Below, piece after piece: positions 7,804-15,308 of a stretch of DNA of 64,000 bases; positions within the stretch are counted from its first letter, which is position 1; every line of letters starts with the position of its first letter. The position numbers and the translations under genes are program-made. Origin of the DNA: Isoptericola halotolerans (GTDB lineage: Bacteria; Actinomycetota; Actinomycetes; Actinomycetales; Cellulomonadaceae); contig NZ_JABEZU010000001.1 in assembly GCF_013149785.1 (NCBI RefSeq), positions 1,550,001 through 1,614,000 of the forward strand, read 5' to 3'. The notes beneath the pieces were generated by a model, which saw nothing but the letters and a program-made list of their open reading frames with translations, ran no database searches and was not told where the DNA came from.

Positions 7804-9120
7804 ATGATCAGCGGCGACGGGGGACGCGCCGGGTCCGGGGACGGTGAGCCGACGGGACCGGCGGTGGTGCTGCTCGTCGAGGACGACGACGGCGACGCCC
7901 TCCTCGTGACCGAGCTGCTCGCCGACGCGGAGGTCGAGATCGAGGTGCGGCGGGCGACGTCGGTCGCGGGGGCGGCCGAAGAGCTGGACAGGACGCGCGT
8001 CGACTGCCTGATCGTCGACCTGGGCCTGCCGGACGCGGTGGGGCTCGACGCCATCGAGCGCCTGCGTCGGTCCACGCAGCGCCACGAGGTCCCTCCGGCC
8101 CTCGTGGTGCTCACGGGGCACGCCGGGATCGACCAGGGGGTGCGCGCGGTCGCCGCCGGTGCCGACGACTACCTCGTCAAGGGTGAGACGGGCGCGGACC
8201 TGCTCGGACGTTCGCTGCGCTATGCCCTGCAGCGGCGACGGTCGGCGGCCCAGCAGCGTGCCCTGTACCGCAGCGAGGTACGTGCGGCCGAGACCGCGCG
8301 GCTGGAACGGGCGCTGCTGCCCAAGCCGCTGGTGGAGGACTCGACGGTCTCGGTGATGGTCGGCTACCTCCCGGGTGGGAACGGTCTGCTGGGTGGCGAC
8401 TTCTTCGACTCGGTCCAGACGGCGGACGGCACGGTGCTGTCGATGATCGGCGACGTGGCCGGCCACGGGCCGGACGAGGCGGCCCTCGGTGCGACCCTGC
8501 GCACGGCGTGGCGCACGCTCGTCCTGACCGGGACACCACCGCAGGACGTGCTCGGTCACCTGGAACGCGTCCTGGTGACCGAACGTCCTCGCCCGGAGAT
8601 CTTCGTCACGCTCTGCCAGGTGGCGGTGACCCCTGACCGGCACGGGATCGACCTGTACCTCGCGGGACACCCCGCGCCGATGCTGCTGACGGGACCGGTC
8701 GGCGCCGTGCGCTGCGACGACCTGCAGCCGACGGCCCGGGGGCGCGCGCTCGGTATCCCGATCGACGGCGGCTGGCGTGCGCAGCGCGTGGAGGTCGACG
8801 GCCCGTTCGCCGTGCTGATGTACACGGACGGGCTGGTCGAGGCCTCCGTCGTCGACGGAGCGGGCGCGCCGGTCCGGCGGGGCCGACGAGGGGCGCAACG
8901 GGTCGGGTTCGACGGTCTGCTCGGCCTGGTGCAGGCCGAGCTCGACGAGTCCGGGTTCGTCGGGGTCGTCGAGCGGGTCCTGCGCCGGGTGCGCGCAGCG
9001 CACGGCGGCCCGTTGGTCGACGACGCGGCGATGCTCGTCGTCGGGTGGACCGGTGCTCGGGAGGTCGTCGGCGAGAGGTCGTCGACGCTCGCCGACTCGG
9101 CAGAGTGGGCGCGTCCGTGA
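7804..9120 (+). CDS. Response regulator with C-terminal PP2C (RsbU/SpoIIE-type) phosphatase
   Basis: A CheY-like receiver (acidic pair in VEDDDGD near 26-28, phospho-acceptor Asp72 in IVDLGLPD, conserved Lys in DDYLVKGE) is joined by a helical linker to a SpoIIE-type Ser/Thr phosphatase domain. The phosphatase shows metal-binding GGDFFD, GDVAGHG, YTDGLVEA and DDAAMLVV. Such proteins dephosphorylate anti-anti-sigma factors in partner-switching pathways. The complete receiver suggests control by phosphorylation, most simply from the kinase encoded immediately downstream with a 4-bp overlap. No anti-sigma or antagonist gene is nearby, so the substrate is unknown. ATG 7798 is an alternative start. 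Confidence 0.88.
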   Translation: MISGDGGRAGSGDGEPTGPAVVLLVEDDDGDALLVTELLADAEVEIEVRRATSVAGAAEELDRTRVDCLIVDLGLPDAVGLDAIERLRRSTQRHEVPPALVVLTGHAGIDQGVRAVAAGADDYLVKGETGADLLGRSLRYALQRRRSAAQQRALYRSEVRAAETARLERALLPKPLVEDSTVSVMVGYLPGGNGLLGGDFFDSVQTADGTVLSMIGDVAGHGPDEAALGATLRTAWRTLVLTGTPPQDVLGHLERVLVTERPRPEIFVTLCQVAVTPDRHGIDLYLAGHPAPMLLTGPVGAVRCDDLQPTARGRALGIPIDGGWRAQRVEVDGPFAVLMYTDGLVEASVVDGAGAPVRRGRRGAQRVGFDGLLGLVQAELDESGFVGVVERVLRRVRAAHGGPLVDDAAMLVVGWTGAREVVGERSSTLADSAEWARP

Positions 9121-10277
9121 GCCGGCCGCGTTCCGTGCTGCACGGGCTGCGCCGACTCCTGCGCGGCGCAGGCCTGGTGCTCCTGCTGGTCCTGGTCGTG
9201 GCCTTCACGGCGATCTTCGTCTCGTTGCGTCTGCTGACGACCGAGGCGGACGCCGAGACCATCGCCCTCGCCCGCCGGTGGAACGAGGTGGTGCTGGTCG
9301 TCGTGGGCGTGCTCGGCGTCGTGTCGGTGGTGCTGGGCTGGATGGTCTGGCAGGCGGTGCAGCGCGGGGTGACGGCACCGCTCGGCACGCTCGCGGCCGA
9401 GGTCCGCAAGGCCAGCAGGGGGGAGCACGACCACGAGATCCCACGGGTCGGCACCGGCGAGGTCGCCGCGCTGAGCAGCGATGTCGAGGACATGCGCCGT
9501 GAGCTGGTCCAGCAGGTCGCCGAGGCGCGCGGGGCGCACGCCGAGGCCGAGGACGCGCAGGTGCGGCTGCTGGAGCAGGCCAGAGAGCTGGAGCGCTCGA
9601 ACCGCGACCTCGAGCAGTTCGCCTACGTCGCCTCGCACGACCTGCAGGAACCGCTGCGCAAGGTCGCCAGCTTCACCCAGCTGCTGCAGAAGAGGTACGG
9701 GGGCCAGCTCGACGACCGGGCCGACCAGTACATCGCCTTCGCGGTGGACGGTGCGCACCGGATGCAGCGGCTCATCCAGGACCTGCTGAGCTTCTCTCGT
9801 GTCGGACGGTCGGGGGCGGCCCCGGAGGACGTCGACCTCGGTGCCCTGATGGGCCAGGTCCTGGCAGACCTCTCCGACCGGGTCGAGGAGGAGGGCGCCG
9901 AGGTCACGTACGACTCGTTGCCAGTGGTCCGCGGCGAGCGGGGGCTGCTCCTCCTGCTGCTGCGCAACGTGGTGGGCAACGCGCTGAAGTTCCGGCACCC
10001 GGACCGGGTTCCCCGCGTCCACGTCTCGGCCGAGCCGACGGCCGGCGGCGCCTGGGAGCTGTCGTGCCGTGACAACGGCATCGGCATCGACCCGCAGTAT
10101 GCCGAGCGGGTCTTCGTCATCTTCCAGCGGCTGCACCCCAAGGAGGTGTACAGCGGCACCGGGATCGGGCTGGCCCTGGTCAAGAGGGTCGCGGAGCATC
10201 ACGGGGGTCGGGTGTGGATCGACACCGGCGCCACGCAGGGGACGACGATCCGGTGGACGCTCCCCGGGTCCGCATAG
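9117..10277 (+). CDS. Membrane sensor histidine kinase (HAMP, HisKA, HATPase)
   Basis: A 386-residue kinase with two membrane segments (about 18-40 and 57-79) separated by fewer than 20 residues, then HAMP (80-132), a coiled coil, and a dimerisation domain with phospho-acceptor His174 in YVASHDLQEPLRKV, the bacteriophytochrome-like signature. The ATPase domain has the N box LRNVVGNALKF, the G1 box DNGIGID and the G2 box GTGIGLALVK. The short loop leaves little room for an extracytoplasmic sensor. The GTG at 9117 overlaps the upstream stop (GTGA), indicating translational coupling to the PP2C gene. Its stop codon TAG is shared with the next gene's -10 element. Confidence 0.88.
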   Translation: MSRPRSVLHGLRRLLRGAGLVLLLVLVVAFTAIFVSLRLLTTEADAETIALARRWNEVVLVVVGVLGVVSVVLGWMVWQAVQRGVTAPLGTLAAEVRKASRGEHDHEIPRVGTGEVAALSSDVEDMRRELVQQVAEARGAHAEAEDAQVRLLEQARELERSNRDLEQFAYVASHDLQEPLRKVASFTQLLQKRYGGQLDDRADQYIAFAVDGAHRMQRLIQDLLSFSRVGRSGAAPEDVDLGALMGQVLADLSDRVEEEGAEVTYDSLPVVRGERGLLLLLLRNVVGNALKFRHPDRVPRVHVSAEPTAGGAWELSCRDNGIGIDPQYAERVFVIFQRLHPKEVYSGTGIGLALVKRVAEHHGGRVWIDTGATQGTTIRWTLPGSA

Positions 10278-10280
10278 GGT
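10275..10280 (+). promoter_or_regulatory. -10 element TAGGGT overlapping the kinase stop codon
   Basis: The first three bases are the TAG stop of the histidine kinase. Six bases (GGCGGG) follow before the ATG at 10287. TGGACG at 10254-10259 is a weak -35 candidate. AGGG inside the element could alternatively act as a Shine-Dalgarno sequence. Confidence 0.4.
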
Positions 10281-10286
10281 GGCGGG

Positions 10287-10727
10287 ATGACTGAGCAGCA
10301 GGTCGGCATCGAGGTCCTCCTCGTCGAGGACGATCCGGGTGACGTCCTCATGACGCGTGAGGCGTTCGCCGAGCACAAGGTCGCGAACCGGCTCTCGGTG
10401 GTCTCCGACGGTGTGAGCGCGATGGAGTTCCTGCGGCGCGAGGGCGACCACGCCGAGGCGCCCCGACCGGACCTCGTCCTGCTCGACCTCAACCTGCCGC
10501 GCATGGACGGCCGTGAGGTGCTGGCGCTGGTCAAGGAGGACCCGGTGCTCAAGCACATCCCGGTGGTCGTGCTGACCACGTCCGAGGCGGAGGAGGACGT
10601 GCTGCGCTCCTACGCGCTGCACGCCAACGCCTACGTGACCAAGCCGGTGGACTTCGAGCGGTTCATCGACGTCGTGCAGCAGATCGACGACTTCTTCCTC
10701 TCGGTGGTGCGGCTCCCGCGGCACTGA
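10287..10727 (+). CDS. Single-domain response regulator (Rcp1/CheY-like)
   Basis: A 146-residue stand-alone receiver with the acidic pair Asp15/Asp16, phospho-acceptor Asp67 ([13 protein letters not shown]), Thr in [12 protein letters not shown] and the conserved Lys in YVTKPVDF. The extended loop and PxxDG(R)E segment resemble Rcp1-type regulators that partner phytochrome-like kinases. There is no output domain, so it probably acts by protein contact or as a phosphate sink. It follows the kinase by 9 bp, completing a three-gene signalling unit. Confidence 0.88.
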   Translation: MTEQQVGIEVLLVEDDPGDVLMTREAFAEHKVANRLSVVSDGVSAMEFLRREGDHAEAPRPDLVLLDLNLPRMDGREVLALVKEDPVLKHIPVVVLTTSEAEEDVLRSYALHANAYVTKPVDFERFIDVVQQIDDFFLSVVRLPRH

Positions 10728-10805
10728 CCACGGGAAGAACCTGGGGCTCCACCTGGTTGACGCTCGTGCGACGCCGACGCGTCGCTGTCGAGACGAGGAG
10801 GCACG

Positions 10806-11741
10806 GTGCTGGACCCCCAGGGGATCTACGAGGTCGACGACGAGGCGCTCGCGCGCACGCTGGGTGACGAGACGTCCCTCGCCGGCGAGCCGTCCGGACC
10901 GGTGCTCGTCCATGCGCTACGAGGATTCGTCGACGCCGGCGCGGCCGGCGAGATCGCGGTCGAGCACCTGGTCGAACGGTTCGCCGTCACCCGCCTGGTC
11001 ACGTTCGACGTCGACCGCCTGGTCGACTACCGGTCCCGCCGACCGGCGATGACGTTCGACGCGGACCGGTGGGCCGACTACGACGAGCCGTCGCTCGTGC
11101 TGGACCACCTCACCGACGACGAGGGGGCAGGATTCCTCCTGCTGCACGGGATCGAGCCGGACCTGCAGTGGGAGCGGGTCGCTGCCGCGGTGCGCGAGCT
11201 CGTGGAGCGGTTCGGGGTCTCGTTGACGGTCGGCGTGCACGGTATCCCCATGGGGGTGCCCCACACCCGCCCGCTGTCGTTGACGGCCCACGGGACCCGC
11301 GAGGGCCTCGTGGAGGACTACACGTCGTTCTTCGGGCGCGTCCGGGTCCCGGGTGCGCTCGCCGCCCTGCTGGAGCTGCGCCTGGGGCAGACGGAGCACG
11401 ACGCGCTGGGCGTGACGGTGCACGTCCCGCACTACCTGGCGCAGTCTCGCTACGTGCCGGCCGCCGTCGTCGCGCTGCAGCACGTCGAGAAGGCCACCGG
11501 GCTGGCGCTCGGGACGTCGGCGATGGCCGAGGCCGCGACCGAGGCGCAGGTGGAGGTCGCCGAGCTGGTGGCGCAGAACGAGGAGGTCGCGGCCGTGGTG
11601 CACCAGCTCGAGGAGCAGTACGACGCCTTCACCCGGTCCGTCGGCCGGACGAACCTGCTGGCCGAGGACGCCGCGCTGCCGACGGCCGAGGAGCTCGGCG
11701 CCGAGTTCGAGAGGTTCCTCGCCCAGCGGGACGAGGGCTGA
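10806..11741 (+). CDS. PAC2 family protein
   Basis: A 311-residue cytoplasmic protein of the PAC2 (proteasome assembly chaperone 2-like) superfamily, recognised from the [16 protein letters not shown] start, [15 protein letters not shown], the [16 protein letters not shown]-like core, [11 protein letters not shown] and the [15 protein letters not shown] segment. Bacterial members are common in actinobacteria; their function is not settled. The C-terminal 60 residues are acidic and helical. The GTG at 10806 follows GAGGAGG. A TTGACG at 10757-10762 may be part of its promoter, but I could not find a convincing -10 element. Confidence 0.82.
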   Translation: MLDPQGIYEVDDEALARTLGDETSLAGEPSGPVLVHALRGFVDAGAAGEIAVEHLVERFAVTRLVTFDVDRLVDYRSRRPAMTFDADRWADYDEPSLVLDHLTDDEGAGFLLLHGIEPDLQWERVAAAVRELVERFGVSLTVGVHGIPMGVPHTRPLSLTAHGTREGLVEDYTSFFGRVRVPGALAALLELRLGQTEHDALGVTVHVPHYLAQSRYVPAAVVALQHVEKATGLALGTSAMAEAATEAQVEVAELVAQNEEVAAVVHQLEEQYDAFTRSVGRTNLLAEDAALPTAEELGAEFERFLAQRDEG

Positions 11742-11759
11742 CCGGCCAGCGACGGAGCC

Positions 11760-11784
11760 GTCACTCCGTGCGCGTCGGAGTGAC
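11760..11784 (+). terminator. Hairpin after the PAC2 gene (9-bp stem)
   Basis: GTCACTCCG at 11760-11768 pairs with CGGAGTGAC at 11776-11784 across a 7-nt loop. It lies 18 bp after the PAC2 stop codon and upstream of the cold-shock gene, whose roughly 120-bp leader region follows. There is no U-tract. Confidence 0.5.
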
Positions 11785-11905
11785 CCGTGCCACACTGTCG
11801 GGCGTCGCACCTGCTCACCGGCGTACGGCCGGCTCCGCGGGCCGGTGCGTCGGCGGGTGCCCGTCCGGTGCACCCGTGCATCGGACGGAAGGTCGAAGGA
11901 TCAGC

Positions 11906-12109
11906 ATGGCGCAGGGTTCTGTGAAGTGGTTCAACTCCGAGAAGGGCTACGGGTTCATCGCCCAGGACGGCGGCGGCGCCGACGTCTTCGTCCACTACTC
12001 GGAGATCCAGACGCAGGGGTACCGCACGCTCGACGAGGCCCAGCGCGTCGAGTTCGAGATCGCCCAGGGTCCGAAGGGCCCGCAGGCGGAGCAGGTCGTC
12101 CCGCTCTGA
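11906..12109 (+). CDS. Cold-shock domain protein (CspA family)
   Basis: A 67-residue single OB-fold protein: [17 protein letters not shown] carries RNP1-type aromatic residues and DVFVHYSEI is RNP2. Such proteins bind single-stranded RNA or DNA and act as RNA chaperones. The actinobacterial form with [10 protein letters not shown] is usually constitutively expressed. ATG at 11906 has AAGGA upstream. The region between the PAC2 terminator and this start is GC-rich with several self-complementary segments, which may be a structured leader; no defined thermosensor was identified. Confidence 0.93.
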   Translation: MAQGSVKWFNSEKGYGFIAQDGGGADVFVHYSEIQTQGYRTLDEAQRVEFEIAQGPKGPQAEQVVPL

Positions 12110-12125
12110 CCTGCAGCAGCTTGAC

Positions 12126-12161
12126 GAGGGGTCGTCGCCCAGCACGGGGCGACGACCCCTC
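12126..12161. terminator. Bidirectional terminator, 15-bp stem
   Basis: The arms 12126-12140 and 12147-12161 are perfectly complementary with a 6-nt loop. The hairpin starts 16 bp after the cold-shock gene and ends 5 bp before the stop codon of the convergent gene, so it can serve both. Confidence 0.8.
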
Positions 12162-12166
12162 CTGCG

Positions 12167-13048
12167 TCAGGCGCCCAGCCCTGCGAAGCGGGCGACGTCG
12201 TCGGTCGTGAGCAGCCGCGCGGGGACCGGCAGGCTGCGCAGGGCACGAGCGAGTCCCGCGTCGCGCAGGTCGACGGACTCCGTGTCGCCGGTCGCGCGGT
12301 CGTCGGGGGCGCGGACGGCGGCCAGCACCACGTTGCCGTACCGGCGGCCCTTGAGGACCGAGGGCTCCGCGACGAGACCGAGCCGGCCCGACCTGGCGCT
12401 GTCCGTCCCGAAGGCGTCGGCGAGCGAGGACGCCTCCTGGCGGGCGAGCCGGAGCGGTGGGCGGTCGGCGCAGTTGACGAGCAGGACGCCCCCGGGGCGC
12501 AGCACCCGTCGGGCGGCCTCGGCGAACTCGCCGCCGACGAGGTGGTCGGGCGTCCGGTCGCCGTCGAACACGTCGCGCACGACGACGTCGAACGATGCGT
12601 CGGGCAGCCCGGCCAGCGCACGGCCGGCGTCCTCGGCGCGCAACCGCAGACGCGGCGACCGCGGAAGGTCGAACCACTGGCGCACGAGTGTGAGGAGGTG
12701 TGCGTCGACGTCGATCCCGAGCTGGCGCGAGTCGGGTCGCACGTGCTCGACCTGGCGCGGCAGGGCGCACCCTGCGGCGCCCAGGTGCAGGGCACGGACG
12801 GGGCCCGGGGGGAGCAGCTCGATCACCGCCGCCATCTGCTGGAGGTACTCGAAGGCGAGGAACCCGGGGTCGGCGAGGTCGAGGCACGAGCTCGGCACCC
12901 CGTTGACGTGCAGGGTCAGCCGCGCCGGATGGTCCGGGTCGTGCTCGACGTGCGCCGTGCCGGTGTCGATCTGCACGGGTCCGGCGGGAACTGTCGGTGC
13001 CTCGCGGGAGGATCTCTGAGGACGGGTCGTGCGGGAACGGCGGGCCAT
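12167..13048 (-). CDS. Spermidine synthase-like methyltransferase-fold protein
   Basis: A 293-residue Rossmann-fold protein with the SAM-type motif ALHLGAAGCALPRQV, acidic second strand LGIDVDAHLL and a FDVVVRDVFDGDRTP motif, followed by VLRPGGVLLVN. This is the fold of spermidine synthases (SpeE) and related aminopropyl- or methyltransferases; actinobacterial members are usually annotated as spermidine synthase-like or fused-MFS/spermidine synthase. The true substrate cannot be read from the sequence. The first 25 residues are basic and probably disordered. The ATG at 13048 has GAGGGAG upstream and is divergent from the HEPN-dinB operon. Confidence 0.75.
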   Translation of the reverse strand: MARRSRTTRPQRSSREAPTVPAGPVQIDTGTAHVEHDPDHPARLTLHVNGVPSSCLDLADPGFLAFEYLQQMAAVIELLPPGPVRALHLGAAGCALPRQVEHVRPDSRQLGIDVDAHLLTLVRQWFDLPRSPRLRLRAEDAGRALAGLPDASFDVVVRDVFDGDRTPDHLVGGEFAEAARRVLRPGGVLLVNCADRPPLRLARQEASSLADAFGTDSARSGRLGLVAEPSVLKGRRYGNVVLAAVRAPDDRATGDTESVDLRDAGLARALRSLPVPARLLTTDDVARFAGLGA

Positions 13049-13089
13049 GGGACCAGTCTCCCTCGCCGGGCCTCTTCTCCGGGGCGGCC

Positions 13090-13118
13090 TTGACAGGATC
13101 GAACAGGCGTTCGAAGAT
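13090..13118 (+). promoter_or_regulatory. HEPN-dinB promoter (TTGACA, 17 bp, GAAGAT) with perfect SOS box
   Basis: TTGACA at 13090-13095 is a consensus -35; GAAGAT at 13113-13118 is the -10 at 17-bp spacing. TCGAAC-AGGC-GTTCGA at 13099-13114 fills the spacer and matches the LexA consensus at all 12 fixed positions. LexA bound here would occlude RNA polymerase, so the operon should be SOS-induced. Confidence 0.85.
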
Positions 13119-13158
13119 GCGGTGAGGAGGGTCCCCCCGCGTGGTCAGGAGGTGCGCG

Positions 13159-13590
13159 ATGACAGCACGAGGCGGTGTACCGGTGCCCCAGCGTGTGGAG
13201 AGCCTGCTGGTGCGGGCGGACGCGGAGCTGGCGGCGGCCGTCCTCGCCACGGATCCGGGCGAGCGGTTCGTCCACGCCCACCTGGCGGCGCTGCGCTCGG
13301 CGGCGGCGGTGGTCGCGCTCCGCGGGGACGCGCCGCGCGGTCGGGCTCGCGCCGTCTGGGACCTGCTGGCGCGCATGGAGCCGGAGCTGGCGGCGTGGGG
13401 TGTCTACTTCGCCTCGGGGGCGCGACTTCGTGCTGCCGTGGATGCCGGGCTCGGCGACGAGGTGTCGCCGGCGCGCGCGGACGAGCTGCTGGCGTGCGCC
13501 GAGGACTTCCGCGACGAGGTCGGGCTGAGGGTGGACCCGGCGGCAGGGTTCGCGCTGCGGTCGACGCGGGCCGCGACGGCGGCCTCGTGA
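13159..13590 (+). CDS. SAV_6107 family HEPN domain protein
   Basis: A 143-residue all-helical protein of the SAV_6107-type HEPN family, often encoded next to dinB in actinobacteria. Recognisable parts are RVESLLVRADAELAAA, FVHAHLAALRSAAAVVALRG and ELLACAEDFRDEVG. The R-x4-6-H dyad of ribonuclease HEPN toxins is not evident, so nuclease activity should not be assumed. ATG at 13159 has AGGAGG seven bases upstream; an in-frame GTG at 13141 is less likely. Its end overlaps dinB by 4 bp, and both sit behind a perfect SOS box. Confidence 0.8.
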   Translation: MTARGGVPVPQRVESLLVRADAELAAAVLATDPGERFVHAHLAALRSAAAVVALRGDAPRGRARAVWDLLARMEPELAAWGVYFASGARLRAAVDAGLGDEVSPARADELLACAEDFRDEVGLRVDPAAGFALRSTRAATAAS

Positions 13591-14837
13591 GCCGTGGCCC
13601 GCGCTCTGCCGCCGTCCGGCGCGACTGGGGTCAGGACGAGGACGGGGCCTGCGTCCTGCACGTCGACATGGACGCCTTCTTCGCGTCGGTCGAGCTGAGG
13701 CGTCGTCCCGAGCTGCGCGGCCGCCCGGTGATCGTCGGTGGGCGCGAACGGGGGGTGGTGCTGGCGGCCACCTATGAGGCGAGAGCCTACGGCGTCCGGT
13801 CGGCGATACCGATGTCACATGCCCTGCGACGGTGCCCGGAGGCGGTCGTCGTTCCCCCCGACCACAGGCTCTACCGTGACGTCTCCCGGTCGGTCATGGC
13901 GATGCTGGGGGACGTGACGGCGGTGGTCGAGCAGGTCTCCGTCGACGAGGCCTTCCTCGACGTCGCCGGTGCTCGGCGCCGCCTCGGGCCGCCGACGCGG
14001 ATCGGGGCCGCCCTGCGCGAGCGGGTGCGCACGGAGCACGGCATCACGTGCTCGGTCGGCATCGGCCGGAACAAGCTGGTCGCCAAGCTGGCCTCGACCC
14101 ACGCCAAGCCGGACGGGATGCTGCTGGTGCCGGCGTCGGCGACGGAGGCCTTCTTGCGGGAGCTGCCGGTCGGCGCGTTGTGGGGCGTGGGGGAGAAGAC
14201 GGAACAGGTGCTGGCGCGGTGGGGCATCACGACGGTGGCCGGGCTGGCGGACACCGAGCTGGACATCCTGCAGGCGGCGGTCGGCAAGGTCACCGGCGCG
14301 CACCTGCACGACCTGGCGTGGGGGAGGGACCCGCGGCCCGTCGTCGCCGGACGGGCCGAGCGCAGCATCGGTGCGGAGTCGACGTTCGGGCAGGACGTGC
14401 GCGACCTCGACGAGGTGGCTCGTCGGTTGCGCGAGCTGTGCGACCGCGTGGCAGGTCGGCTGCGGCGGCAGGGCCTCGTCGCGCGCACGGTCGCGCTGAA
14501 GGTCCGCACGAGCGACTTCCGGACGATGACCCGGGCACGCACGCTCGACGTACCCACCGACGTGGCTCAGGAGGTCTATGGCGTCGCGCGCGAGCTGCTC
14601 GGCGCGGTCGATCTGGGAGGTCTGCCGGTGCGCCTGGTGGGGGTGCGAGGAGAGAACCTGCGCGAGCGCGCCGACCTCAGCTCGCAGCCCACGCTCTTCG
14701 ACCAGGACGGGGCGCAGCACGGTGCCCGTCGCGAGGCGGAGCTCGCCGTCGACGCCGTCCGAGAGCGGTTCGGGTCGGCGGTCATCGCTCTGGGGACCCC
14801 GTCGACTACCGTCGGGCGCTCAGCAGGCATATCCTAG
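13587..14837 (+). CDS. dinB: DNA polymerase IV (Y family)
   Basis: Error-prone translesion polymerase, cytoplasmic. At 416 aa it has the palm motif HVDMDAFFASVE (metal-binding Asp27), YEARAYGVRSAIP, the catalytic SVDEAFLD, and SVGIGRNKLVAKLAS of the thumb, followed by the little-finger domain. Near the C-terminus SSQPTLF resembles a beta-clamp binding motif. The GTG at 13587 overlaps the HEPN stop (GTGA), so the two genes are translationally coupled and should share the LexA-controlled promoter. The open frame runs far upstream but only as the shadow of the HEPN gene. Confidence 0.93.
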   Translation: MSRGPRSAAVRRDWGQDEDGACVLHVDMDAFFASVELRRRPELRGRPVIVGGRERGVVLAATYEARAYGVRSAIPMSHALRRCPEAVVVPPDHRLYRDVSRSVMAMLGDVTAVVEQVSVDEAFLDVAGARRRLGPPTRIGAALRERVRTEHGITCSVGIGRNKLVAKLASTHAKPDGMLLVPASATEAFLRELPVGALWGVGEKTEQVLARWGITTVAGLADTELDILQAAVGKVTGAHLHDLAWGRDPRPVVAGRAERSIGAESTFGQDVRDLDEVARRLRELCDRVAGRLRRQGLVARTVALKVRTSDFRTMTRARTLDVPTDVAQEVYGVARELLGAVDLGGLPVRLVGVRGENLRERADLSSQPTLFDQDGAQHGARREAELAVDAVRERFGSAVIALGTPSTTVGRSAGIS

Positions 14838-14875
14838 GGGTAGGCCACGAAACTACAGCGAGATCGGGGGGCCCG

Positions 14876-15283
14876 ATGCCTCTGTCCGAGTACGAGCAGC
14901 GCGTGCTGGAGCAGATGGAGCGCGCGCTGGAGAGCGACGACCCCCGGCTGGCTACGACGCTCCAGCGGTCCAGCCATCGATCCCCCCTGCGCTACGTCCT
15001 GGCCGGGTTGTGCGTAGTCCTGGGACTGGTGCTGCTGGTCATCGGTGTGGCGTCGTCGCTGACGCTGCTCGGGGTGGCCGGCTTCGTTCTGATGTTCGCC
15101 GGGGTGGTGTACGCCTTCTCGGCCCCCCGCAAGAAGGGTCCGCAGGGCGTCGTCGGTGCCGACGGCACGGTGCACCCGTCCTCCGCGAAGCAGCAGCCGG
15201 GTTCGTCCTCGGCGAAGGGTCCGGGTTTCCTCACCCGGCTCGAGGAGCGCTGGGACCGTCGTCGTGAGCAAGGGCGCGGGTGA
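14876..15283 (+). CDS. DUF3040 family membrane protein
   Basis: A 135-residue protein beginning MPLSEYEQRVLEQMERAL, the DUF3040 signature, with two closely spaced membrane segments (about 39-60 and 62-82) and a basic C-terminal tail (RLEERWDRRREQ). It is common in actinobacteria, and its function is unknown. A CATATCCTAGGGGTA stretch at about 14828-14842 may hold its promoter. It starts 38 bp after dinB and may be read partly from the SOS promoter. It converges on the transglutaminase gene. Confidence 0.82.
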   Translation: MPLSEYEQRVLEQMERALESDDPRLATTLQRSSHRSPLRYVLAGLCVVLGLVLLVIGVASSLTLLGVAGFVLMFAGVVYAFSAPRKKGPQGVVGADGTVHPSSAKQQPGSSSAKGPGFLTRLEERWDRRREQGRG

Positions 15284-15308
15284 GGTTCGGCGTTCGTGAG
15301 AAGGGGCG

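Noticed and set aside
8556-10913. A 785-codon minus-strand open frame
   Set aside because: It is antisense to the PP2C, kinase and receiver genes, all with intact catalytic motifs. No ribosome binding site or domain supports it.
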